A DNA stretch of 64,000 nucleotides from Streptomyces sp. CB02009 (GTDB lineage Bacteria; Actinomycetota; Actinomycetes; Streptomycetales; Streptomycetaceae), in NCBI RefSeq assembly GCF_001905825.1, contig NZ_LIVV01000003.1:166901-230900 (forward strand), in the 5' to 3' direction. The notes under the pieces were generated by a model that was not told where the DNA came from, made no database searches, and saw only the letters and a list, made by a program, of their open reading frames with translations. A program made the translations under genes and the position numbers. This document shows positions 7,801-16,100 of this stretch, piece by piece (positions within the stretch are counted from its first letter, which is position 1; every line of letters begins with the position of its first letter).

Positions 7801-10800
7801 GAGGCCGCCGAGGCCACACCCGCGCTGCCGGGCGTCCGTGCCGAGACCAGCCAACTGAGCGCGGGCATCGCCAAGTTCGACCTCACCGTCAACTTCTACG
7901 AGCACCGCGACCGTCTCGGCCACCCCCACGGCCTCGACATCGTCCTCGAGTACGCCACCGACCTGTACGACCCCGACACCGTCGAGGCGGCCGGAGAACG
8001 GCTGGCCCGGGTCCTGGACGCCGTCATCGCCGACCCGGACGTCAAGGTCGCCGACATCGAACTGCTCTCCTCCGCCCAGCGCCACGCGCTGCTCGCCGAC
8101 TACAACGACACCGCCGCACGGCTTCCCGAGGGCGCGCTGCACGAGGTGTTCGCCGTCCAGGCCGCACGGACGCCGGACGCCGTGGCGCTGGTGTGCGGGG
8201 AGCACGAGACGACGTACCGCGACCTCGACCGCGCGTCGGACGCGTTCGCCGCCCGGCTCGCCGCGCACGGGGTCCGGCCCGGTGGTGCCGTGGGCCTCTT
8301 CCTCGACCGCTCGGCGGAGTTCGTGGTCGCGGCCCTCGCCGTGCTGAAGGCGGGCGGTGCCTATGTGCCGCTGGACCCGCGCCAGCCGGAGGAGCGGCTC
8401 GCGTTCATCCTCGCCGACACGGGAGCGCCGCTCCTCGTCACCGACCGCCCCGCCCAGGACGTCGGGTTCGCCCGGGACCTGGACACGCTGCCGGCTCCCG
8501 ACCTGCGGGCCCTCCTCGCGGAGACGGATGTCCCGGCTCCCGAACCGGCCGTGCATCCGGACCAGTTGGCCTACGTGATGTACACGTCGGGTTCGAGTGG
8601 TGTGCCGAAGGGTGTGGCGAACACGCATCGGAACGTCGTGGAGCTGGCGTTGGATCCGTGGTGGCGTTCGGGTTCGGGTTCTGGTTCGGGGGAGCGGCAC
8701 CGGCGGGTGCTCGCGTATTCGCCGCTGGCCTTCGACTCATCCACGTACGAGTTGTGGGTGCCGCTGCTGAGCGGGGGCACGGCGGTGGTGCTGAGCGCGC
8801 CGAAGGTGGACATCGGCGAGCTGGCGCGGACGATCGTGGAGCAGCAGATCTCGGCGGTCTACTTCACCACCGCGCTCTTCGACGCGATGGCCTCGGAGGC
8901 GGTCGACTCGCTCGCCGGGCTCGCGGAGATCTGGACCGGAGGCGACGTCCTGTCCGCCCCGGCGCTGCGCCGGGTGCTCGACTCCTGCCCGGACACCTCC
9001 GTGGTGCACGCGTACGGCCCGACGGAGTCGACGGTGTTCTGCAGCTACCAGGCCTTCGGTCCTGCCGAGCGGGTGGTGGAGCGTCTCCACCTGGGCGTGC
9101 CGATGGCCAACACCCGGATGTACGTGCTCGACGAGGGGCTGCGGCCGGTCGTCCCCGGGGTGGTCGGCGAGCTGTATGTCGCCGGCAGCCATCTGGCCCG
9201 CGGTTATGTGGGTCGGCCGGCGCTGAGCGCGGAGCGGTTCGTGGCGGATCCGTTCGGTCCGGCGGGTGAGCGGATGTACCGGACGGGCGACCTGGCCCGG
9301 TGGAACGAGTTCGGCGAGATCGTCTTCGAGGGGCGTGCGGACCAGCAGGTGAAGCTTCGCGGCTTCCGCATCGAGCTGGGGGAGATCGAGACCGCGCTCC
9401 TGGCCCACGAGTCGGTCGCGCAGGCCGCGGTGATCGTGCGGGAGGACCGGCCCGGCGACAAGCGCCTCGTCGCCTACGTCGTCCCCGCGCCGGGAAACCG
9501 CGTCGACACCGACAGCCTGCGACGCCACGCCGCGCAGCGGCTCGCCGAGTACATGGTCCCCGCCGCCTTCGTCGAGCTCGACGTCCTTCCCCTGACCGCC
9601 AACGGCAAGCTCGACCGCCGCGCCCTGCCCGCGCCCAGGCTCGGCACGGGACCCGGCGGCCGGCAGGGCCGCACCCCCGTCGAGGAAGTGCTGTGCGGTC
9701 TCTTCGCCGACGCGCTCGGGCTGCCCGCCGTCTCCATCGACGACGACTTCTTCCGCCTCGGCGGGCACTCCCTGCTCGGTACGCGGCTGGTCAGCCGCAT
9801 CCGGCACACGCTGGGGGCGCAGGTGTCCGTCCGCGACCTCTTCCGCTGCCCCTCCGTCGCCGGATTCGCCGAGTACCTCGCCGACCCCGGTGCCGACGGG
9901 CAGGGGCGGCGGCCGGCCCTCGTGGCGGGCGAACGGCCCGAGCGGGTACCGCTGTCCGCCGCCCAGCGCCGCCTCTGGTTCCTGGCCCAGATGGAGGGCG
10001 CGTCGGCGACCTACAACATCCCCCTCGCCGTACGCCTCACCGGCGACCTCGACGCCGACGCGCTGCGGCTGGCCCTGTCCGACGTCGTCGGGCGCCACGA
10101 GGCGCTGCGGACGGTCTTCCCCGCCGAGCAGGGCACGCCCCACCAGGTGGTCGTCCCGGCCGCCGGGGCGCAGCTCGACCTGCCGGTCATCCCGGCGACC
10201 CGCGACGCACTCCCCGCGGTCCTGCGCGACCTGTCCGCCACGACCTTCGACCTGGCCCGCGAACTGCCCGTCCGCGCCGACCTGGTGCGGATCGCGGAAG
10301 ACGAGCACGTGCTGCTCCTCGTGACCCACCACATCGCCTCCGACGGCTGGTCCAACACGCCCCTCATGCGGGACCTCGGCGCCGCCTACACGGCCCGCGT
10401 CGAGGGAGCCGCGCCCGAGTGGGAGGCGCTGCCCGTCCAGTACGCCGACTACGCCCTCTGGCAGCAGGCCCTGCTCGCCGCCGACGAGGAGCGGCAGCTC
10501 GACCACTGGCGCAAGGCGCTCGACCGGCTCCCGGAGGAGGTGACGCTGCCCGCCGACCGGGCCCGGCCGGCCACCGCCTCGTACCGGGGCGCCTCCCTCA
10601 CCGTCCAGTGCCCCGCGGACCTGCACACCGCGCTCACCCGGCTCGCCCGCGAGAACGGCACGACGCTCTTCATGGTGGCGCAGGCGGCCACCGCGGTCCT
10701 CCTCTCGCGGTCCGGCGCCGGCGCGGACATCCCGCTCGGCTCGCCGGTCGCCGGCCGGACCGACGAGGCCCTCGAAGACCTGGTCGGCTTCTTCGTGAAC

Positions 10801-13101
10801 ACGCTGGTGCTGCGCACCGACGTCAGCGGCAACCCGACCTTCCGCGAGCTCCTGGAGCGGGTCCGGGCCACCGACCTGGCCGCCTGGGCGCACCAGGACG
10901 TGCCCTTCGACCGGCTCGTGGAGACCCTCAACCCCGAGCGCTCCGCGGCCCGCCACCCCCTCTTCCAGGTCATGCTCTCGGTCACGGACGCGGCCGGTCC
11001 CGTGCCGCAACTTCCGGGACTGCGGGCCGAGTCGGAGTTCACGGCGCTCGACATCGCCAAGTTCGACCTCACGTTCACCTTCCACGAGCACCGGACGGCC
11101 GACGGCGGCCCGGCCGGCCTGGGCATCACCGTCGAGTACGCCACCGACCTCTACGAGGCGGCCAGCGTCTCGGCCGTCACCGGGCGGCTGGTCCGGCTCC
11201 TCGAAGCGGCGGCCGGCGCACCCGACGTCCCGATCGGGGACCTCGACGTCCTGGCGGCCGACGAGCGCGCCCAGCTCCTCGACACCTGGCACGGCCCGGC
11301 GCAGTCCCGCCCCGCCGCCTCGCTGCCGCAGCTGTTCGCCGCGCAGGCGGCCCGTACGCCGGACGCCGTCGCCGTCACGTGCGGCGGAGAGCGGCTGACG
11401 TACGCCGACCTCGACCGGCGTGCCAACCGGCTGGCCCACCGGCTGATCGCCGAGGGTGTACGCCCCGGATCGCGGGTGGTCCTCTTCCTGGAACGCTCCC
11501 TGGAAGCCGTCGTGGCGATCCTCGCCGTGGTGAAGGCGGGCGCGGTGTACGTACCGCTCGACACCCGCTACCCGGCGGACCGCATCGAACTGATCGTGCG
11601 GATGTCCGGCGGAAGCCTGTTCCTCACCGACCGGGACATCGCCGACCTCGAACTCCCGGCGGACGCACAGATCATGACGCTCACTCAGGCGGTGGCGCAG
11701 GATCTGCCCGACACCGCCCCCGAGGTCGACGTCCACCCCGAGCAGCTCGCCTACGCGATGTTCACCTCCGGCTCGACGGGCGTGCCGAAGGGCGTCGCCG
11801 TCACCCACCGCAACATCACCGAGCTGGCCGCCGACACCCGGTTCACCGGCGACGCCCACCGCCGCGTCCTGCTGCACTCGCCGCTCGCCTTCGACGCCAC
11901 GACGTACGAGCTGTGGGCGCCCCTGCTCTCCGGCGGCACCCTCGTGGTGGCCCCGCCCGGCCTGCTCGACACGGCGGCGCTCGCCTCGGTCCTGGCGGCG
12001 GAGTCGATCACCGGTCTGTGGCTGACGGTGGGTCTGTTCCGGCTGGTGGCCGAGGAGGACCCGGGTGCGTTCGCGGGGCTGGGGGAGGTGTGGACGGGCG
12101 GCGACGTGGTGCCGCCGGAGGCGGTGCGCCGGGTGATGGACGCCTGCCCGAACCTGACCGTGGTCAACGCGTATGGCCCGACGGAGACGACGACGTTCGC
12201 CACCTCCCACGAGATCCACCGGCCGTTCGACTACGACGGCGCGCTGCCCATCGGCCGCCCCATCGACAACACCCGCCTGTACGTCCTCGACGAGCACCTC
12301 GGTCTGCTGCCCGCCGGCGTCCAGGGCGAGCTGTACATCGCGGGCACGGGCCTCGCCCAGGGCTACCTCGACCGGCCGGCGCTCACCGCCGAGCGGTTCG
12401 TCGCCGACCCGTACGGACCGCCGGGCTCACGGATGTACCGCACCGGCGACCTGGTGCGCTGGTCGCGGCAGGGCGAGATCGAGTACCTGGGGCGGGCGGA
12501 CCAGCAGGTGAAGCTGCGCGGCTTCCGCATCGAGCCCGGGGAGATCGAGTCCGCCCTCGTCGCCCACGACTCCGTGGCCCAGGCCGCCGTGATCGTCCGC
12601 GAGGACCGCCCCGGCGACAAGCGGCTCGTCGCCTACCTCGTCGGCCACGGCGGCACCGCCCCGGACCCCGACGCGCTCCGCGCCCACGCCGACGGACTCC
12701 TGCCCGACTACATGGTCCCGTCCGCCTTCGTGGCCCTGGACGCCCTGCCGCTGACCTCCAACGGCAAGCTGGACCGCCGCGCCCTGCCCGAACCCGCCGC
12801 CACGCCCGTCAGCAGCGGACGGCAGCCGCGCAACCCGCGCGAGGAAGTCCTGTGCGGCCTCTTCGCCGACGTCCTCGGCGTCCCCGCCGTCACCATCGAC
12901 GACGACTTCTTCCGCCTCGGCGGGCACTCGCTGCTCGCCACCCGGCTGATCAGCCGGATCCGCACCGCCCTCGGGGCCGAACTCCCGGTCCCCACCCTCT
13001 TCGAGAACCCGAACGTGGCCGCCCTGGCCGAGCGACTCGACCGCGCCGAGACCGCGCGACCCAAGCTGCGGCCGATGCGCCGGATGGGAGCCTCCCAGTG
13101 A
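4834..13101 (+). CDS. NRPS subunit 1, modules 1-3 (A-T-C-A-T-C-A-T)
   Basis: A 2755-residue synthetase. Module 1 is A-T with no C domain, so it initiates. Carrier serines in GGHS are Ser585 (nt 6586), Ser1646 (nt 9769) and Ser2699 (nt 12928). Both C domains have intact HHIASDG (from about nt 7141 and 10329). Pocket residues read by eye against PheA: A1 and A2 both D-S-Y-Y-W-G-A-V-F-K (not recognised), A3 D-A-Y-W-W-G-A-T-F-K, one change from a Val-type code. No E or methyltransferase domain fits between T and C. A1 carries a Gly-Ala hexamer repeat and A2 a Gly-Ser one between motifs A3 and A4. ATG 4834 gives MSHQHS; its ribosome site is poor and an in-frame GTG at 4762 is the alternative. The stop overlaps the next start (GTGA). 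Confidence 0.93.
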   Translation: MSHQHSVQAPAVDIDAYNSTAVRLPEGALHELFAAQAARTPDAVALVCGERELSYRGLESAATALAHRLRDRGVRSGDAVGLFQDRSLDYVVAMLAVLKAGGAYVPLDPRQPEDRRAFILADTGAVLLLTDRDEPELAFAGDLPVLRPAADVTVTERDDLPPLDVAVHPDALAYVMYTSGSSGVPKGVANTHRNVVELALDPWWGAGSGEGAGAGAGAGAGAGAGERHRRVLAYSPLAFDSSTYELWVPLLSGGTAVVLSAPKVDIGELAREIAGQGITAVYFTTALFDAMASEAVESLAGLAEIWTGGDVLSAPALQRVLDSCPDTSVVHAYGPTESTVFCSYQAFEPGERVVERLHLGVPMANTRMYVLDEELRHVLPGTVGELYVAGSHLARGYVGRPALSAERFVADPFGPAGERMYRTGDLARWNEFGEIVFEGRADQQVKLRGFRIELGEIETALLAHESVAQAAVIVREDRPGDKRLVAYVVPALDARVDTEALHGHSADRLAEYMVPSAFVALAELPLTANGKLDRRALPQPVLGGEGDGRAPRNPVEEVLCGLFADALGEPAVSIDDDFFRLGGHSLLATRLVGRVRTALATELSLRDFFLYPTVAGLARLIAAGAGQAPRPALTAAGRSDDDLPLSAAQRRLWFLDQMEGPSATYNIPLAVRLTGAVDPELLRQALGDVMARHEVLRTTYPVHEGEPRQHIADPERITVPLAVATVTDDELPARLAEETAHLFDLATELPLHAVLLDLAPTRSVLVLVVHHIASDGWSHTPLMRDLGAAYTARAQGAAPEWEPLPAQYADYSLWQRELLADHEEAQLAHWREALDRLPTEVTLPTSRPRPVVASYRGATHTVHCPAETHQALSTLAREHGVTLFMVAQAATVALLSRSGAGTDIPLGSLVAGRTDEALEDLVGFFVNTLVLRTDASGDPTFRELLDRVRETDLGAWAHQDLPFDRLVETLNPERSAARHPLFQVMLTLAEAAEATPALPGVRAETSQLSAGIAKFDLTVNFYEHRDRLGHPHGLDIVLEYATDLYDPDTVEAAGERLARVLDAVIADPDVKVADIELLSSAQRHALLADYNDTAARLPEGALHEVFAVQAARTPDAVALVCGEHETTYRDLDRASDAFAARLAAHGVRPGGAVGLFLDRSAEFVVAALAVLKAGGAYVPLDPRQPEERLAFILADTGAPLLVTDRPAQDVGFARDLDTLPAPDLRALLAETDVPAPEPAVHPDQLAYVMYTSGSSGVPKGVANTHRNVVELALDPWWRSGSGSGSGERHRRVLAYSPLAFDSSTYELWVPLLSGGTAVVLSAPKVDIGELARTIVEQQISAVYFTTALFDAMASEAVDSLAGLAEIWTGGDVLSAPALRRVLDSCPDTSVVHAYGPTESTVFCSYQAFGPAERVVERLHLGVPMANTRMYVLDEGLRPVVPGVVGELYVAGSHLARGYVGRPALSAERFVADPFGPAGERMYRTGDLARWNEFGEIVFEGRADQQVKLRGFRIELGEIETALLAHESVAQAAVIVREDRPGDKRLVAYVVPAPGNRVDTDSLRRHAAQRLAEYMVPAAFVELDVLPLTANGKLDRRALPAPRLGTGPGGRQGRTPVEEVLCGLFADALGLPAVSIDDDFFRLGGHSLLGTRLVSRIRHTLGAQVSVRDLFRCPSVAGFAEYLADPGADGQGRRPALVAGERPERVPLSAAQRRLWFLAQMEGASATYNIPLAVRLTGDLDADALRLALSDVVGRHEALRTVFPAEQGTPHQVVVPAAGAQLDLPVIPATRDALPAVLRDLSATTFDLARELPVRADLVRIAEDEHVLLLVTHHIASDGWSNTPLMRDLGAAYTARVEGAAPEWEALPVQYADYALWQQALLAADEERQLDHWRKALDRLPEEVTLPADRARPATASYRGASLTVQCPADLHTALTRLARENGTTLFMVAQAATAVLLSRSGAGADIPLGSPVAGRTDEALEDLVGFFVNTLVLRTDVSGNPTFRELLERVRATDLAAWAHQDVPFDRLVETLNPERSAARHPLFQVMLSVTDAAGPVPQLPGLRAESEFTALDIAKFDLTFTFHEHRTADGGPAGLGITVEYATDLYEAASVSAVTGRLVRLLEAAAGAPDVPIGDLDVLAADERAQLLDTWHGPAQSRPAASLPQLFAAQAARTPDAVAVTCGGERLTYADLDRRANRLAHRLIAEGVRPGSRVVLFLERSLEAVVAILAVVKAGAVYVPLDTRYPADRIELIVRMSGGSLFLTDRDIADLELPADAQIMTLTQAVAQDLPDTAPEVDVHPEQLAYAMFTSGSTGVPKGVAVTHRNITELAADTRFTGDAHRRVLLHSPLAFDATTYELWAPLLSGGTLVVAPPGLLDTAALASVLAAESITGLWLTVGLFRLVAEEDPGAFAGLGEVWTGGDVVPPEAVRRVMDACPNLTVVNAYGPTETTTFATSHEIHRPFDYDGALPIGRPIDNTRLYVLDEHLGLLPAGVQGELYIAGTGLAQGYLDRPALTAERFVADPYGPPGSRMYRTGDLVRWSRQGEIEYLGRADQQVKLRGFRIEPGEIESALVAHDSVAQAAVIVREDRPGDKRLVAYLVGHGGTAPDPDALRAHADGLLPDYMVPSAFVALDALPLTSNGKLDRRALPEPAATPVSSGRQPRNPREEVLCGLFADVLGVPAVTIDDDFFRLGGHSLLATRLISRIRTALGAELPVPTLFENPNVAALAERLDRAETARPKLRPMRRMGASQ
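5464..5505 (+). repeat. Hexanucleotide repeat GGTGCG x7 inside A1
   Basis: Seven perfect in-frame copies encode a run of Gly-Ala pairs in the loop between adenylation motifs A3 and A4 of module 1. The matching loop of A2 has a different, shorter hexamer repeat. Copy number can change without a frameshift. Confidence 0.95.
8665..8688 (+). repeat. Imperfect hexanucleotide repeat (GGTTCG-type) inside A2
   Basis: Four hexamers (CGTTCG, GGTTCG, GGTTCT, GGTTCG) encode Arg-Ser followed by Gly-Ser pairs at the same A3-A4 loop that holds the GGTGCG array in A1. The flanks (DPWW on one side, GERHRR on the other) are the same in both domains. Confidence 0.85.
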
Positions 13102-16100
13102 TTCCCCTGTCATACGCCCAGCAGCGCCTGTGGTTCCTCGCCCAGCTCGAGGGCCCGTCGGCGACCTACAACATCCCGCTGGCCCTCCGCCTCACCGGCA
13201 CCCTCGACACCGAGGCGCTGACCCTGGCCCTCGGCGACGTGATCGCCCGGCACGAGAGCCTGCGCACCGTCTACCCGGAGCGCGACGGCACGCCGTACCA
13301 GGAGATACGCGAGGCCCGGGACGTACGGATCGACCTGCCCGTCCGCACCGCGACGGAGGAGACCCTCGCGGACGTCCTCGCCGCCGAGTCGGCCCATGTC
13401 TTCGACCTGGCCGTCGACCTGCCGGTGGAGGCGCGACTGATCCGCCTCGTGCAGGAGGCCGGGCAGGGTGACGCGGTCGCCGCCGCGGGTGCCGGTCCCG
13501 ATGCCGCCGCCGTCGCCGGTGCGGCCGACGCCGACGAGCACGTCCTGCTCGTCGTCATGCACCACATCGCCTCCGACGGCTGGTCCGTCGCCCCGCTGCT
13601 CCGCGACCTCGCCCACGCCTACCGGGCCCGCGTCGCCGGGCGCGCCCCCGAGCAGGACCCCCTGGAGATCCAGTACGCCGACTACACCCTCTGGCAGCAC
13701 GAACTGCTCGGCGAGGCCGACGCGGAGGACAGCGTCATGGCGCGGCAGATCGCCTACTGGCGCGAGCGGCTGGCCGGACTCCCCGCCGAGGCCACCCTCC
13801 CGGCGGACCGGCCGCGCCCCGCCGTCGCCTCCTACCGCGGCGACACCCGCACCCTCCACTGCCCGCCCGCCACCCACGCGGCACTCCTCGACCTGGCGCG
13901 GGGGAGCGGCGCCACCCTCTTCATGGCGGCGCAGGCGGCGCTCGCGACCGTGCTCGCCGCCTCCGGCGCCGGGACCGACGTCCCCGTCGGCTCCCCGGTC
14001 GCGGGCCGCACCGACGAGGCGCTCGACGACCTCGTGGGCTTCTTCGTGAACACCCTGGTGCTGCGCACCGACGTCAGCGGGGACCCGACGTTCCGCGAGC
14101 TCCTGGAGCGGGTCCGGGCCACCGACCTGGCCGCCTGGGCGCACCAGGACCTGCCCTTCGACCGGCTCGTCGAGGCCCTCAACCCCGAGCGGACCGGCGA
14201 CCGGCACCCCCTCTTCCAGGTGATGCTGACCCTGGTGCAGGCGGGAGCGGCCGCGTCGGGCACCTCGTCCGCCGGCGCCGACTTCCCAGGCCTCAGGACG
14301 CGGGCCGAGTACTCGCCCACCAGCACCGCCAAGTTCGACCTCACCGTCGGATTCGACGAGCACCTCACCGAGGACGGCCGCCCGGGCGGGCTCGACATCA
14401 CCGCCGAGTACGCCACCGACCTGTACGACCCCGAGACCGTCGAGGCGCTGCTCGCCCGGCTCGGCCGGCTGCTCGCCGAGGCCGTCGCCCACCCCGACAC
14501 GCCCCTGTCCGGGCTCGACCTGCTCGACGCGGCCGAGCGCACCCTGCTCCTGGACACCTGGACGGGCCGCGCCACGCCCGTACCGGACGCCTCCCTCGCG
14601 GCCCTCTTCGCCGAGCAGGCCGCCCGCACCCCGGACGCGGTGGCCCTCACCCAGGCCGGCCGCAGCTACACGTACGCCGAGGTGGACGCCCTCACCAACC
14701 GCTTCGCGCACCGCCTCGGCGCGCTCGGCGTGGGCCCAGAGACCGTCGTCGCCGTCCTCATGGAACGCTCGGTCGACCTGGTCCTGTCCCTGCTCGCCAT
14801 CACCAAGGCCGGCGGTGTGTACGCCCCGCTCAACGCCGTCGACCCGGCCTCCCGGCTCTCCCTCATCCTCGCGGACACCGCCGCCCCCGTCCTGCTCGTC
14901 GACCCGGCGCTCGCCGACCACGAGATCCTCACCGAGGCGACCGGCGTCCGGATCGTCCTGGTCGACGGGCTCGACCGGGACGCGGAGCTCGCCGCCCACC
15001 CGGAGACCGCCCCCGAGGTCGCCACCCACCCCGACCAGTGGCTGTACGTGATGTTCACCTCGGGCTCGACGGGCGTGCCGAAGGGCGTCGCCGTCACCCA
15101 CCGCAACGTCGCCGAACTCGCCCTCGACCACCGCTGGACCCGGCCCGCCCACGCGCGCGTGCTGTTCCACTCCCCGCACACCTTCGACGCCACGACCTAC
15201 GAGCTGTGGGCGCCCCTGCTGACGGGCGGCAGCGTGGCGGTCGCCCCGCCGGGTGTCCTCGACACGGCGGCGCTCGCCTCGGTCCTGGCGGCGGAGTCGA
15301 TCACCGGTCTGTGGCTGACGGTGGGGCTGTTCCGGCTGGTGGCCGAGGAGGACCCGGGTGCGTTCGCGGGGCTCGGGGAGGTGTGGACGGGCGGCGACGT
15401 GGTGCCGCCGGAGGCGGTGCGCCGGGTGATGGACGCCTGCCCGCACCTGGCCGTGGTCAACGGCTACGGTCCGACGGAGACGACGACGTTCGCGACCTCC
15501 CACCCGGTCCGCAGGCCCTTCGACTACGACGGCGCGCTGCCCATCGGGCGGCCCCTCGACAACACCCGCCTGTACGTCCTCGACGACCACCTCGGCCTGG
15601 TCGCCCCCGGAGTCCCCGGCGAGCTGTACATCGCGGGCGCCGGACTCGCCCGCGGCTATCTGGGCCGCCCGGCCCAGACCGCCGAGCGGTTCGTCGCGGA
15701 CCCGTACGGCTCCGCCGCCGGCTCGCGGATGTACCGGACCGGCGACCTGGTGCGCTGGTCGCGGGAGGGCGAGATCGAGTACCTGGGGCGTGCGGACCAG
15801 CAGGTGAAGCTGCGCGGTTTCCGCATCGAGCCCGGGGAGATCGAGTCCGCCCTCGTCGCCCACGACTCCGTGGCCCAGGCCGCCGTCATCGTCCGCGAGG
15901 ACCGGCCGGGGGACAAGCGGCTCGTCGCCTATGTCGTCGGCAACGGCGCCAACGGCCACGGCGGTAGCGGCAAGGCCGGCAACGGCGGAAGCGGCGGTAG
16001 CGGCCACGTCGGCAACGGCGGCCACGCCGGCGACTCCGGTACCGCGAACGGCGACGTCGACACCGCGGCCCTGCGGCGGCACGCCGTCGACGCCCTGCCC

